The translations under genes were made by a program, and so were the position numbers. From Proteus vulgaris (GTDB lineage Bacteria > Pseudomonadota > Gammaproteobacteria > Enterobacterales > Enterobacteriaceae), in assembly GCA_901472505.1 (NCBI GenBank), contig LR590468.1:1488001-1552000 (forward strand): a DNA stretch of 64,000 nt, read 5' to 3'. Below the pieces are notes generated by a model, which did no database searches, had not been told where the DNA came from, and saw only the letters and a program-made list of their open reading frames with translations. Positions within the stretch are counted from its first letter, which is position 1, and every line of letters starts with the position of its first letter. This document shows positions 18,409-27,151 of this stretch, in pieces.

Positions 18409-19995
18409 TCAGCAATCTGACATCATTTCGTTATAACGCTGCTGATCTTGATACATCTGCAAGTAAACTTGGTATTTAGCTTGATGGAAGGCGAATGTGT
18501 CGCTATCGGGTGTGATAATGCCACCTTCTCGTACCATCGCGCTGGCTGCTTTTGAGAAATCATCAAAGGCTTTGCAAGCAACCGCACCTAATAATGCAGC
18601 CCCTAAATTCACCGCATCCTCTTCTTGTGCTAAATGAATTTCACGACCTGTCGCATTGGCGTATTCGCGTAGCCACAATGGATTTTTCGTCGCGCCACCA
18701 CACATCACAATGCGATTAATTTGATGTCCTGCATCTTCAAGCGTATCGATAATATGACGTGTACCGTAAGCAATAGATTGCAGTGTGGCCAGATAATAGC
18801 GCGCTAATGCAACTCGGCCACTTTCAAGCGTTAATCCACTCACCATGCCTTTTGCTGCAGGATTGGCGCGTGGAGAACGATTACCATGATGATCAGCTAA
18901 AACATGGAACTGTGCGGTTGGGTATTGTTCAATTTCTTCTAATTCAGCCACCGCTTCGTTCAATAAGACATAGTAATTAACGCCTTTTTCTTTTGCTTCT
19001 TGTTCTAAGTCAGCCCATGACTCATGACGGCGGATAGACCATTCAACTAACGCACCAGCAGCACTTTGACCGCCTTCGTTTAGCCATAAATCGGGTAACA
19101 TCGCGCCAAAGTAAGGCCCCCAAACACCGGGTACCATAATGGGATATTGGCTTATAATCATATGACAGTTAGACGTACCACTGATAATCGCCAAACTCCC
19201 TTCAGGTTGTGATGCCGTTAATGCCAAACCACCCGCATGCGCGTCAATAATGCCTGAAGCGACAATCACCCCCTTGTGCAGGCCAAATGCATTGGCAACA
19301 GACTCATTTAAACAACCCGCTTGTTCACCTAATGCCAGAATGGTTTGAGGTACTTTTTCTAATAATTCATCCAACCCTACATCGGCTAACAAACTTTCAC
19401 TAAATTGCCCCTGATGTGCTAAATAGTTCCATTTACAGGTTAATGTGCAGGTGCTTGCCACATCCCCTGTTGTTGCTTTCCACACTAAAAAGTCAGCTAA
19501 ATCAAAGAATCGCCATACGTTTTGATAACGCTCTGGGTAATGATTTTTTAACCACAGAATTTTGGGCAATTCCATTTCAATACTCACTTCACCACCGACA
19601 TATCGTAGCGAAGGATCATTAGTCAGGTTGATAGTTACCGTTTCTTGTACAGCTCGGTGATCCATCCACATGATGATATCTTGCTCTGCCTTTCCACTTG
19701 GTGAAACGGAAAGTCCTTTGCCGTCTTTACCCACTGCAACCAAAGAACAAGTGGCATCAAAACCAATAGATTTCACATGGATAGGATCAATAGCAGATAA
19801 CGTCACCGACTCTTTTACGGTCGTGCAAACCTGCTGCCAAATATCGGTGGACGATTGCTCAACGAAATCCGTTTTCGGACGGAATTGAGCAATAGGGCGA
19901 ACCGAAAAGCCTAAACGCTTTCCATTGCTATCAAATACCGCTGCACGGACACTGGCTGAGCCAACATCAACGCCAATAAAATATTGTTGTTCCAT
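18409..19995 (-). CDS. FGGY-family pentulose kinase, probable D-ribulokinase
   Basis: This 528-residue sugar kinase phosphorylates a ketopentose. The ATPase fold begins with YFIGVDVGSASVRAAVFD; WMDHRA, GGATKNPLW and the C-terminal NLGAALLGA are kinase landmarks. Residues 82-86 read TCSLV, a motif I recall as diagnostic of D-ribulokinases among FGGY proteins. The protein follows that subfamily closely along its length (DFVEQSSTDIW, CTLTCKWNYLAH). The start at 19995 follows GAGGG. It is the first gene of the operon; D-ribulose 5-phosphate would enter the pentose phosphate pathway. Confidence 0.82.
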   Translation of the reverse strand: MEQQYFIGVDVGSASVRAAVFDSNGKRLGFSVRPIAQFRPKTDFVEQSSTDIWQQVCTTVKESVTLSAIDPIHVKSIGFDATCSLVAVGKDGKGLSVSPSGKAEQDIIMWMDHRAVQETVTINLTNDPSLRYVGGEVSIEMELPKILWLKNHYPERYQNVWRFFDLADFLVWKATTGDVASTCTLTCKWNYLAHQGQFSESLLADVGLDELLEKVPQTILALGEQAGCLNESVANAFGLHKGVIVASGIIDAHAGGLALTASQPEGSLAIISGTSNCHMIISQYPIMVPGVWGPYFGAMLPDLWLNEGGQSAAGALVEWSIRRHESWADLEQEAKEKGVNYYVLLNEAVAELEEIEQYPTAQFHVLADHHGNRSPRANPAAKGMVSGLTLESGRVALARYYLATLQSIAYGTRHIIDTLEDAGHQINRIVMCGGATKNPLWLREYANATGREIHLAQEEDAVNLGAALLGAVACKAFDDFSKAASAMVREGGIITPDSDTFAFHQAKYQVYLQMYQDQQRYNEMMSDC

Positions 19996-20031
19996 GCGAA
20001 CCCTCATCATTTGCTAACGCTATGCTAATTT

Positions 20032-20051
20032 TTGCTACTTCGAGTTAGCAA
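20032..20051 (-). promoter_or_regulatory. Candidate LacI-family operator of the kinase-led operon
   Basis: TTGCTACTTCGAGTTAGCAA is a 20-base palindrome with 16 of 20 symmetric positions and a central TCGA, the usual style of LacI-family operators. It lies 36 bases before the kinase start. A further TTGCTAAC at 20011-20018 forms a second inverted pair with GTTAGCAA at 20044-20051. Confidence 0.6.
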
Positions 20052-20095
20052 GTTAATTCGAGCATGATGAAAAAACAATCACAATAAGATTAGTT

Positions 20096-20111
20096 TGTGA
20101 TGCAGATCTAC
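20096..20111 (-). promoter_or_regulatory. Candidate CRP site upstream of the catabolic operon
   Basis: TGTGATGCAGATCTAC matches the left half of the CRP site perfectly (TGTGAT) and keeps ATC of the right half (ATCACA). It lies about 100 bases before the kinase start. Catabolite control would be expected for a sugar operon, but the right half is weak. Confidence 0.35.
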
Positions 20112-20429
20112 ATCAATAATATAAGTTATTGATTTTAATGGTAATTTATTTATTCCACTTTATTGGTAATTGAAGTGTAGAACTGAATCGATTATATTCG
20201 TTATAAATATAACGAACATTTAATGAATGATTGAGTGAAAATACTTATTAGAATATTAATAGGATTATCATAAAATGATTTTATTAAAAGATATCTCACT
20301 AATAATTAAAAATATTATTTAAAAAAGAATCAGACACTAAAAATAATCATCTTCCTATTGTTATAACTTCCCATTGTTTTATTTTTAATAAGTTAATTTA
20401 AATTTATACATTCATTTTTGGAGCATTTG
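20112..20429. other. AT-rich intergenic stretch between the kinase operon and the small secreted protein gene
   Basis: This stretch is very AT-rich and presumably contains the divergent promoters. I see no open frame of note, no RNA structure and no repeat that can be supported. Confidence 0.5.
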
Positions 20430-20861
20430 ATGATGTTGAAAAATATTGCTGTCAGTCTCTCTCTACTGCTTATTTCCTCTTCTGCTTTTTCAGTGTCATT
20501 AGCAGAAAAAGAATTATATAAAAAATTTGAAGAGAATATTCAATCTCGTGTTGTCGATTTAAATAAAAGCTGCGATACCAATATAAAAGTGGCTTTTGAT
20601 TGGTCTGCATTTACTGCTGATGATTTAAAAACAATAGGGATTGATAGTTATTGTAGCGAGGGGCTAAAAGGTGTAATAAATACCTGTGGAAGCTCAAAAG
20701 TCGCACAAGAGACAGTAAAAGAAAAAATACAAAACATTACCTGCTCTAAAGCCACGCCTCGCAGTATTGAACTTAAAGAAGGTACACTGGATTTTGGTAT
20801 TGATTTTAATGCCTCAAATGATGCAAAAGCCGTACAAGAACACTTAATGAATAATCTCTAA
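20430..20861 (+). CDS. Small secreted protein of unknown function
   Basis: The protein has 143 residues. Residues 1-22 (MMLKNIAVSLSLLLISSSAFS) are a clear signal peptide, so the mature protein of about 120 residues is periplasmic or secreted. Four cysteines (SCDTN, YCSEG, TCGSS, ITCSK) could make two disulfides. The start at 20430 has GGAG upstream at 7 bases; an in-frame TTG at 20418 is less likely. I do not recognise a family. It is a single gene, divergent from the sugar operon and convergent with the nickel importer. Confidence 0.7.
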   Translation: MMLKNIAVSLSLLLISSSAFSVSLAEKELYKKFEENIQSRVVDLNKSCDTNIKVAFDWSAFTADDLKTIGIDSYCSEGLKGVINTCGSSKVAQETVKEKIQNITCSKATPRSIELKEGTLDFGIDFNASNDAKAVQEHLMNNL

Positions 20862-20877
20862 ATAGATTAAATTCAGC

Positions 20878-20907
20878 AAACAGCAATGCTTAAAGGTATT
20901 GCTGTTT
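20878..20907. terminator. Bidirectional terminator between the small secreted protein gene and nikE
   Basis: AAACAGCAAT pairs perfectly with ATTGCTGTTT across a 10-base loop, between two convergent genes. Confidence 0.75.
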
Positions 20908-20912
20908 ATGAA

Positions 20913-21665
20913 TTAGATAACAGACTGAATAAGTTTTTTAGAATAGTCATGTGTAACATTACCTAATTTATTTATCTCACATAATTCCATCTTTTTTCCT
21001 TGTAAAAAAAACATTACTTTATCGCAAAAATAAGCGACTGTTTGAATATCATGACTAATAAAAAGATAAGATAATTGGAATTCATCTTTTAATTGTTTTA
21101 ATAAATCTAATATCTGCACTTGCGTAGGAATATCTAACGAGCTCAATGCCTCATCTAATACAATCAATTTAGGGTAAGAGGCTAATGCGCGACATAAACA
21201 TACACGTTGCGCCTGCCCTCCTGACAGCTCATAAATATAACGTTGATAACAATTTTTAGGTAATCCCACTTTATCTAAAAAAGAAAAAATAAGGTTTTCT
21301 AACGCCTGACGATGAATACTTGGATAGTGTATTTTTACTGGCTCAGCAATAATTTCGCCAACCGTTAATGTAGGATTAACCGATGTTGTATAATCTTGGA
21401 AAACAATGCTAATAATACCTTGGCGATGGAGTCGTTTTGTCACCGATTTATTATTCAAATAAATAGCACCACAATCTGGTAATTCTAATCCACAAATTAA
21501 ACGTGCCAAGGTGCTTTTACCACTGCCACTCTCTCCCACTAAACCAAAAGCTTCACTCGCATTAATATTAAAAGAGAGTGTGTCGATAACCTTCACTTTC
21601 TCACCTAATAGGGTGTTATTTTTTTGAATATAAAATTTACTAATATTCTCAACGTTTAATAACAT
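20913..21665 (-). CDS. nikE: NikE-like ATPase of the nickel/peptide-type ABC importer
   Basis: This 250-residue ABC ATPase of the oligopeptide/nickel group has Walker A GESGSGKST near residue 44, signature LSGGQAQRV near residue 150 and Walker B LIVLDEALSSLD. It forms a heterodimer with the NikD-like ATPase and powers import through the NikB/NikC-like permeases. It is the last gene of the operon, 24 bases behind nikD, and ends at the shared terminator. Nickel specificity is inferred from the binding protein. Confidence 0.8.
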   Translation of the reverse strand: MLLNVENISKFYIQKNNTLLGEKVKVIDTLSFNINASEAFGLVGESGSGKSTLARLICGLELPDCGAIYLNNKSVTKRLHRQGIISIVFQDYTTSVNPTLTVGEIIAEPVKIHYPSIHRQALENLIFSFLDKVGLPKNCYQRYIYELSGGQAQRVCLCRALASYPKLIVLDEALSSLDIPTQVQILDLLKQLKDEFQLSYLFISHDIQTVAYFCDKVMFFLQGKKMELCEINKLGNVTHDYSKKLIQSVI

Positions 21666-21689
21666 AACAACTCTTTTATAATGATGATA

Positions 21690-22505
21690 TTAAAATGTTT
21701 TTTTATTAATCAATTGCGCAAAACGTAATGAAAGCTGTTTTCTAGCATTAATTAAATAACGCGTATATGCTTGTGTTGGTGAGGTTAAAACGCTTATTTT
21801 CTCACCATATTCAACCATTCTCCCCTCTTGCATCACGACGATATCATCGGCAATTTCATTAACTAGCCCTAAATCATGAGAAATAAACATGAGTGTTGAA
21901 TGACGTGTTGTCACCACATATTGCAAGAGCTTTAAAATATCTCGACGAAGAGGCGCATCAAGCGCCGTTGTTGGTTCATCTGCAATTAATAATTTAGGTG
22001 ACAAGGCGAGTGCAATCGCAATCATCACACGCTGTAACTGCCCACCACTTAGTTGATGAGGAAAAGCCTGCATAATAGATTGAAATTGAGTAGGAAAAAC
22101 ATGAGATAGTGCCAACTGGGTTTCTTCCAGTGCTTGTTTTTTAGTATAGGAAAAATGGTAGATTAAAGTTTGGCTCATTTGCTTTCCTATTTTCATCAAA
22201 GGATCAAACGCACTCATACCATTTTGGACAATCACACCTAAAGAGGTTCCCAATAAAGCTCGATGTTGAAAATGTATCTCATCACTTATCTTCTGTCCCT
22301 CAAAGAAAATACGCCCAGACATCGCCAATGACTCTGGTAGTAATCCCATAATGGCTTTACTGATCACACTTTTCCCACTACCACTTTCACCAACAATAGC
22401 CAATGTACGCCCTTGCTGTATTGAGAAAGAAATATCCTCAATCAGTGTCTTTCCACTTTCTTTATGATAAATAGAAACATGCTCAAGCGTCAGTAAGTTG
22501 TTCAT
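21690..22505 (-). CDS. nikD: NikD-like ATPase of the nickel/peptide-type ABC importer
   Basis: This 271-residue ABC ATPase has Walker A GESGSGKSV near residue 38, signature LSGGQLQRV and Walker B LLIADEPTTALD. The C-terminal tail with EYGEKISVLTSPTQAYTRYL is the usual extension in the Opp/Nik ATPases. The start overlaps the end of the nikC-like gene by 23 bases, which indicates coupled translation. Confidence 0.8.
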   Translation of the reverse strand: MNNLLTLEHVSIYHKESGKTLIEDISFSIQQGRTLAIVGESGSGKSVISKAIMGLLPESLAMSGRIFFEGQKISDEIHFQHRALLGTSLGVIVQNGMSAFDPLMKIGKQMSQTLIYHFSYTKKQALEETQLALSHVFPTQFQSIMQAFPHQLSGGQLQRVMIAIALALSPKLLIADEPTTALDAPLRRDILKLLQYVVTTRHSTLMFISHDLGLVNEIADDIVVMQEGRMVEYGEKISVLTSPTQAYTRYLINARKQLSLRFAQLINKKTF

Positions 22506-23355
22506 GCTTTTCTCCTACTGACTGACGATTATCGGGATCAAACACATCACGTAAAAAATCCCCCCAAAAGTTAAAAGCGGTGACAACAAGAGTGATAGCA
22601 ATCCCCGCAGGTAGCATTTGCTCTGGGTGTAATACCATGACATTTTTTGCTTCACTAAGCATATTTCCCCATTCGGGGGTCGGTGGTTGTACTCCTAATC
22701 CTAAAAAAGAGAGCGCAGAAATCATTAAAATAACACTGCCAATATCGGTGGATGCTAAGACGATAGTTTCAGCGAAAGTCACAGGTAATAAGTGGCGTCG
22801 TAAAATATGGTGAGAAGGTGCACCAATCACGCGAGCGTAAGCAATATAATTACGGTGCGAATATTGACGAACAACCCCTCTGATCATTCTGGCGTACCAT
22901 GCCCATTTCACTAAAATAACGGCAATTAAAATATTACCAATGCCCGGCCCCATTATTCCCACTAGCGCTAAAATCATAATTTCTGCTGGAAATGACAAAA
23001 CAACATCACATAATCGCATAATTAATGTGTCTGTTTTGCCATGAAAAAAACCAGCTAACATGCCCATTAGCCAACCAATGATTAATGTCACACTCATGGC
23101 TAATAAGGCGTAAAATACCGTAGTCCTTACACCAAATAATAACCTTGAGAAGATACAGCGCCCTAAATTATCCGTACCTAACGGATAATCAAAACTCATA
23201 GGCTTAAATTTCAAACGTATTGAAGTTAAAGTGGGATCATGCGGTGCTAACCAAGGCGCGAATATTCCTGCAATAACCACAATCGTGATCACCAATAAAC
23301 ACCATTGTGCACTTTTGTCTTTTGCAAGTCGTTGCCAAAACAGTTGCCACATCAT
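22483..23355 (-). CDS. nikC: NikC-like inner-membrane permease
   Basis: The permease has 290 residues with about six membrane helices. The N-terminal OppC-type segment (LAPHDPTLTSIRLKFKPMSF then PLGTDNLGRCIFSRLLFGVR) and the loop that meets the ATPases (YIAYARVIGAPSHHILRRHL) are clear. It pairs with the NikB-like permease, whose gene overlaps its start by one base. It belongs to the dipeptide/nickel importer class. Confidence 0.82.
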   Translation of the reverse strand: MMWQLFWQRLAKDKSAQWCLLVITIVVIAGIFAPWLAPHDPTLTSIRLKFKPMSFDYPLGTDNLGRCIFSRLLFGVRTTVFYALLAMSVTLIIGWLMGMLAGFFHGKTDTLIMRLCDVVLSFPAEIMILALVGIMGPGIGNILIAVILVKWAWYARMIRGVVRQYSHRNYIAYARVIGAPSHHILRRHLLPVTFAETIVLASTDIGSVILMISALSFLGLGVQPPTPEWGNMLSEAKNVMVLHPEQMLPAGIAITLVVTAFNFWGDFLRDVFDPDNRQSVGEKHEQLTDA

Positions 23356-24281
23356 TATCTCCTTAACCGTGGATCGGCCATCATTTGAATAACGTCCATC
23401 AGAAAGTTAAAAAAGAGAAATAACAGTGACATCAGCAAAATATAGGCCTGTATCATTGGATAATCACGACCAAATATAGCGCTAATACAAAGTCGTCCAA
23501 TGCCTGGCCATGCAAAAATATTCTCAATCACGACTGTACCGGCAATGAGTTTTGGAATACTCATGCCCAACGCCGTTAAACTGGAATAGAGTGAATTACG
23601 TAAAATATGGCGACGTAAAATAAGGTTATCGGGTAATCCACGCGCTTTGGCATAAAAGACATAAGGCTGATGCCATTGATTTAACATCGTCCCTCTTAAC
23701 AGCCGTAAATAAGTACCGATATACCCTAGAGAGAGTGCCAATGCAGGCAAAATAACAGATTGAGGCGATAACATTCCACTGACAGGAAGCCAATCTAAAT
23801 GAACAGCAACACCCCAAATCAATAGTAATCCCAACCAATAATTAGGAATAGCCGTTAGAATAAAGACAACAAAACGAATGCTTTTATCTGTAAAACCTTG
23901 AGGTTTAGCCACACACCATAATGCTAAAGGCAGTGCTAATATAATCGTAAAGAATAAAGCCGTAGAAGCCAACCAAAGCGTTGGTGGCAACGCTCTTAAC
24001 ATTTCTTGAATAACGGGCGTTCTGGTGAGAAAAGAAGTCCCAAAATCAAGCTGAAACCCAGCTATTAACCATAAAAAATAACGCGTAAAAAAAGGTTTAT
24101 CTAACCCTAATTCATGGCGCATTCCTTCAATGGCTTCGGGAGTGGGAACAATTTCATTGACACGTAATGCCACTTCCGCGGGATCAGACGGTGCTAATTC
24201 CAACAGAATAAAAGCAATAAATGAAATCATCAGCGCCAGCGGAAATATCGCCAATATTCGCCAGATTATATAACGTAGCAT
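23355..24281 (-). CDS. nikB: NikB-like inner-membrane permease
   Basis: This 308-residue OppB-type permease has an N-terminal helix (YIIWRILAIFPLALMISFIAF), the periplasmic segment ELAPSDPAEVALR and the ATPase-contact loop PYVFYAKARGLPDNLILRRH. It is preceded by the binding-protein gene with a 71-base gap that holds a hairpin, and is followed immediately by the nikC-like gene. Confidence 0.82.
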   Translation of the reverse strand: MLRYIIWRILAIFPLALMISFIAFILLELAPSDPAEVALRVNEIVPTPEAIEGMRHELGLDKPFFTRYFLWLIAGFQLDFGTSFLTRTPVIQEMLRALPPTLWLASTALFFTIILALPLALWCVAKPQGFTDKSIRFVVFILTAIPNYWLGLLLIWGVAVHLDWLPVSGMLSPQSVILPALALSLGYIGTYLRLLRGTMLNQWHQPYVFYAKARGLPDNLILRRHILRNSLYSSLTALGMSIPKLIAGTVVIENIFAWPGIGRLCISAIFGRDYPMIQAYILLMSLLFLFFNFLMDVIQMMADPRLRR

Positions 24282-24293
24282 AAAGTTTAATCA

Positions 24294-24322
24294 GTGTGGC
24301 ACCTTTATGTAAACTGCCACAC
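24294..24322 (-). promoter_or_regulatory. Intercistronic hairpin between nikA and nikB
   Basis: GTGTGGCA pairs with TGCCACAC across a 13-base loop, shortly after the nikA stop. No T run follows. It may limit read-through or stabilise the nikA message, as often seen behind binding-protein genes. Confidence 0.5.
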
Positions 24323-24352
24323 CTATCTGAGTGAATGTTATTAACACTTTAA

Positions 24353-25927
24353 TTACGGCTTAAAGTGCATTTTTTCAAACGGTATTTCATATTGAGACGG
24401 ATTAAAGCCAACATTTTCTAATTCACTGCGATGGATAGCCTTAGTACGTGAATAGGTTAATGGGATATAAACCGCTTGATCGGCTAATGACGTAAACAAG
24501 GTTTTATATAATTCCTGACGACGCGCTTCATTAGGTGTAATTAATAACTCACCAATCATGGCATCCAATTGAGCTTTATTTGCCAATCCTTTTTGCCCTT
24601 GATAATCCGCGTGAGCAGGTATTCTAAATGATGAAACAAAAGAAGCCGGATCGTAAGGTGTTCCCCATGAGAGCGAATATTGCAAATCGAAATCACCATT
24701 TTTTTGTCTATCTAAATAGGCTTGTTTTTCTTCACCTAAAATAGTCAAACCAACACCAATCTTTTTAAAATCATCTTGAATGAGTTCAGCAATTTCTTTT
24801 TCTACTGCGTTATTCACGTTGTAAGAGAGTAATAGTTGTAATTTTTGGCCTCCCTTTTCGCGGATTGTTTTACCTTTTGGCAATACCCAACCTTCTGCTT
24901 CTAATAGCTCAATCGCTTTTATTGGCTGGTAACGATACGTTGGAGAGGTAAAGTCACAATAAGGTACACTACGAGCCATTAAGGTATTCGCGACTTTTTC
25001 ACTGCCCGCTAAAATACCTTGTGCAATCCCCTCTTTATCAACCGCATATTGCAACGCTTGACGTACCTTTTGGCTCGATGTCATTTCGCGACTACTATTG
25101 AGAACAATAGCACGAGACGCAATTGGCGCACTCATTTCCGTTTTAAATTTATCTGACGCCATAAGGGCCTCAAATGAATCCATATCTAACATGTCGCCAT
25201 CAGCACCAAAAATAAGCTGAATATCTCCCTTTTGTAGAGAAAGCAACATAGTTTGTCGATCTGGGATCACTCGCCACATGACCCCATTTAATAAGGGCTT
25301 TTCTCCCCAATAATTCGGGTTCGCTTTAAATTCTGCGTATTGGTCTTTTTTATGTTCAGTTAATACCCAAGGTCCCGTACCGATATAGTTCGCAACCCCG
25401 GTTTTTGTTTTACCATTAATAAATGAATTTGGCGAAATAAAACGGAATGGTCGTGTTAAACCCAATTCAGTTAATGTTGGATAGTAAGGATTTTTTAAAT
25501 TTAATTTAACGGTAAATTCATCAACAATTTCAACACTATCAATTTGGCGAACTAACTCTAACCATGCATGACGTTCGTAGTTATCTAGTATGGCATCAAT
25601 ATTTAGTTTTACGGCACTAGCATTAAAGGGCTCACCATCGCTAAAAGTCACATCATGGCGTAAATAAAAAGTATAACTTTTGCCGTCAGGGGAAATATCC
25701 CAACGTTGTGCTAAATAAGGAGCAACACCTTTTTCGGTATTTAATACAAGAGATTCAAATACCATGTTTTGTGCTGCCATCTCGCCAGAATAGAGATGGG
25801 GATTTATATCACGAATATCTTTTGTACTGGCATAATCCAGTATGTTATTGCTTTTATCTGCGAGGACTGGAAATGCACATGCCAGAGTTAATAACAGGGT
25901 TGGGAACACTGAAAATAAAGGTTTCAC
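24353..25927 (-). CDS. nikA: NikA-like nickel-binding periplasmic protein
   Basis: This 524-residue solute-binding protein has a signal peptide ending AFPVLADK. It aligns with E. coli NikA over its length: INPHLYS, RHAWLELVRQIDSV, RPFRFISPNSF, IGTGPWVLTE, SWGTPYDP and IPLTYS are shared. The arginine of RPFRF, near the metal complex in NikA, is kept. The nickel-coordinating histidine in the YDPH segment of E. coli NikA is alanine here (YDPASF), so the bound nickel complex probably differs. Import supplies nickel, for instance for urease and hydrogenase in this type of organism. Confidence 0.82.
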   Translation of the reverse strand: MKPLFSVFPTLLLTLACAFPVLADKSNNILDYASTKDIRDINPHLYSGEMAAQNMVFESLVLNTEKGVAPYLAQRWDISPDGKSYTFYLRHDVTFSDGEPFNASAVKLNIDAILDNYERHAWLELVRQIDSVEIVDEFTVKLNLKNPYYPTLTELGLTRPFRFISPNSFINGKTKTGVANYIGTGPWVLTEHKKDQYAEFKANPNYWGEKPLLNGVMWRVIPDRQTMLLSLQKGDIQLIFGADGDMLDMDSFEALMASDKFKTEMSAPIASRAIVLNSSREMTSSQKVRQALQYAVDKEGIAQGILAGSEKVANTLMARSVPYCDFTSPTYRYQPIKAIELLEAEGWVLPKGKTIREKGGQKLQLLLSYNVNNAVEKEIAELIQDDFKKIGVGLTILGEEKQAYLDRQKNGDFDLQYSLSWGTPYDPASFVSSFRIPAHADYQGQKGLANKAQLDAMIGELLITPNEARRQELYKTLFTSLADQAVYIPLTYSRTKAIHRSELENVGFNPSQYEIPFEKMHFKP

Positions 25928-25946
25928 GTTATTCTCCTTTCATGAT

Positions 25947-26726
25947 TTATGCGTTGTTTTTCTGTGCGTGGATCATAAACATCGGCGTTGACCCATAATT
26001 AATTTTTTCTTCTTCGTTCCACACAAAATCGCCAATACGGGTATCTATCATATATCGACTAAAACCAACATCTAACAACGTATTGATATCCCACTGCGGG
26101 CGTTTTATTTGGCTTAATGGAAGTTGACGCGCAATTCGTTCCATCTCTTTTGTATCTGTATTCACATAATGATCTTCAACTTGTTTTTCGGCAGAACGCG
26201 CCCTATCTGCCAAAAAACCTTGCCAGTAAGCGTCATCAAAAAGGTGTAAATACCAGTTAGCATCAAAATTGATTAAACTGCCACCCGGCTTTAACACACG
26301 AAACCATTCTGAATAAGCCACTTGTGGTGCTTTTAAATTCCAAGTGACATTACGACTGACAACAAGATCAAACTGCTCACTAGCCAAAGGTAGCTGATGC
26401 ACATCACCACGAATAAACTGAATATTTGCCTGGTGTGTTTGTGCATTCTGTCTAGCTTCAAGTAACATACCTTCGGTTGCGTCAATTGCCGTGACATCAT
26501 GTCCTGATAACGCTAATAAAATGGCAAAGAAACCAGGCCCTGTGCCAATATCAAGAACTCTTAAGGTTTCGCCCTTTTTAACGTGTCCCAATAATAAATG
26601 GCGCCATTTCTGTTGTTTCTCACTTAATAATTCCTGTTGATTAGACTCGCTATAACTTTCTGCTCTTATATTCCAGTAACGCGTTACATCATTAAGTAAT
26701 GGGTTATTATTTATTTTATTTATCAT
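25947..26726 (-). CDS. Class I SAM-dependent methyltransferase linked to the nickel importer
   Basis: This 259-residue methyltransferase has the SAM site LRVLDIGTGPGFFAILLA (motif I, about residues 58-75), then VTAIDATEGML and the post-motif FDLVVSRNVTWNL. It lies 19 bases upstream of nikA on the same strand and is the first gene of the operon. The substrate cannot be told from the sequence. Linkage to a nickel importer with an altered ligand site suggests it may modify a metal-binding small molecule or a component of uptake; that is inference. Confidence 0.75.
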   Translation of the reverse strand: MINKINNNPLLNDVTRYWNIRAESYSESNQQELLSEKQQKWRHLLLGHVKKGETLRVLDIGTGPGFFAILLALSGHDVTAIDATEGMLLEARQNAQTHQANIQFIRGDVHQLPLASEQFDLVVSRNVTWNLKAPQVAYSEWFRVLKPGGSLINFDANWYLHLFDDAYWQGFLADRARSAEKQVEDHYVNTDTKEMERIARQLPLSQIKRPQWDINTLLDVGFSRYMIDTRIGDFVWNEEEKINYGSTPMFMIHAQKNNA

Positions 26727-27151
26727 CAGAAACCTGCTGTTGGATCAACGTAAAAAGAGGAATAAATTCCCCTAAAAGCGAATGATATGGCTATTTTGTA
26801 GTGCGGGTAACATACCTTGTAACCCTGCAATGCTCTATGTGCTATATCAATATTCATCCGTACTCAATAGTGCGAATGACTGATTTGCGATCTTTGCCTT
26901 TAACACAAATACGTCATCCTAACGGGTGAAAAGATAAATAAGCAAATAGATTATTTTGCCTGTTAAAATAGAGAAATAAATTGAGCGAATTTAGCAATAA
27001 GCTGACGTCAAAGCGTCATAAAAATTTATTTTGTCTTATATTAAAAAAGTGAACGCTTTAATTTCACCTTTTTAATAAAACCGTTATAGTCAGTAATATT
27101 GATATTTTAATTTTTTAAACCCATATTGCCGTCATCAAGGCTCTCTAAAAT
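26727..27151. other. Divergent regulatory region between the nik operon and the VWA protein gene
   Basis: This 425-base stretch holds the start signals for both directions. I see a short inverted repeat AGAGGAAT / ATTCCCCT (26757-26774) just upstream of the methyltransferase gene, and TGACG-N6-CGTCA at 27003-27018 on the VWA side. A clear NikR site (GTATGA-N16-TCATAC) was looked for and not found. Confidence 0.4.

Noticed and set aside
10580..19995. Reading the operon as a sialic acid (Neu5Ac) pathway
   Set aside because: No NanE epimerase, NanK kinase, NagA or NagB is present, and an FGGY kinase with a FucI-like isomerase does not fit ManNAc.
26757..27018. NikR site or metal riboswitch in front of the nik operon
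   Set aside because: The short hairpins seen there do not match a NikR operator or any riboswitch pattern that I can recognise.
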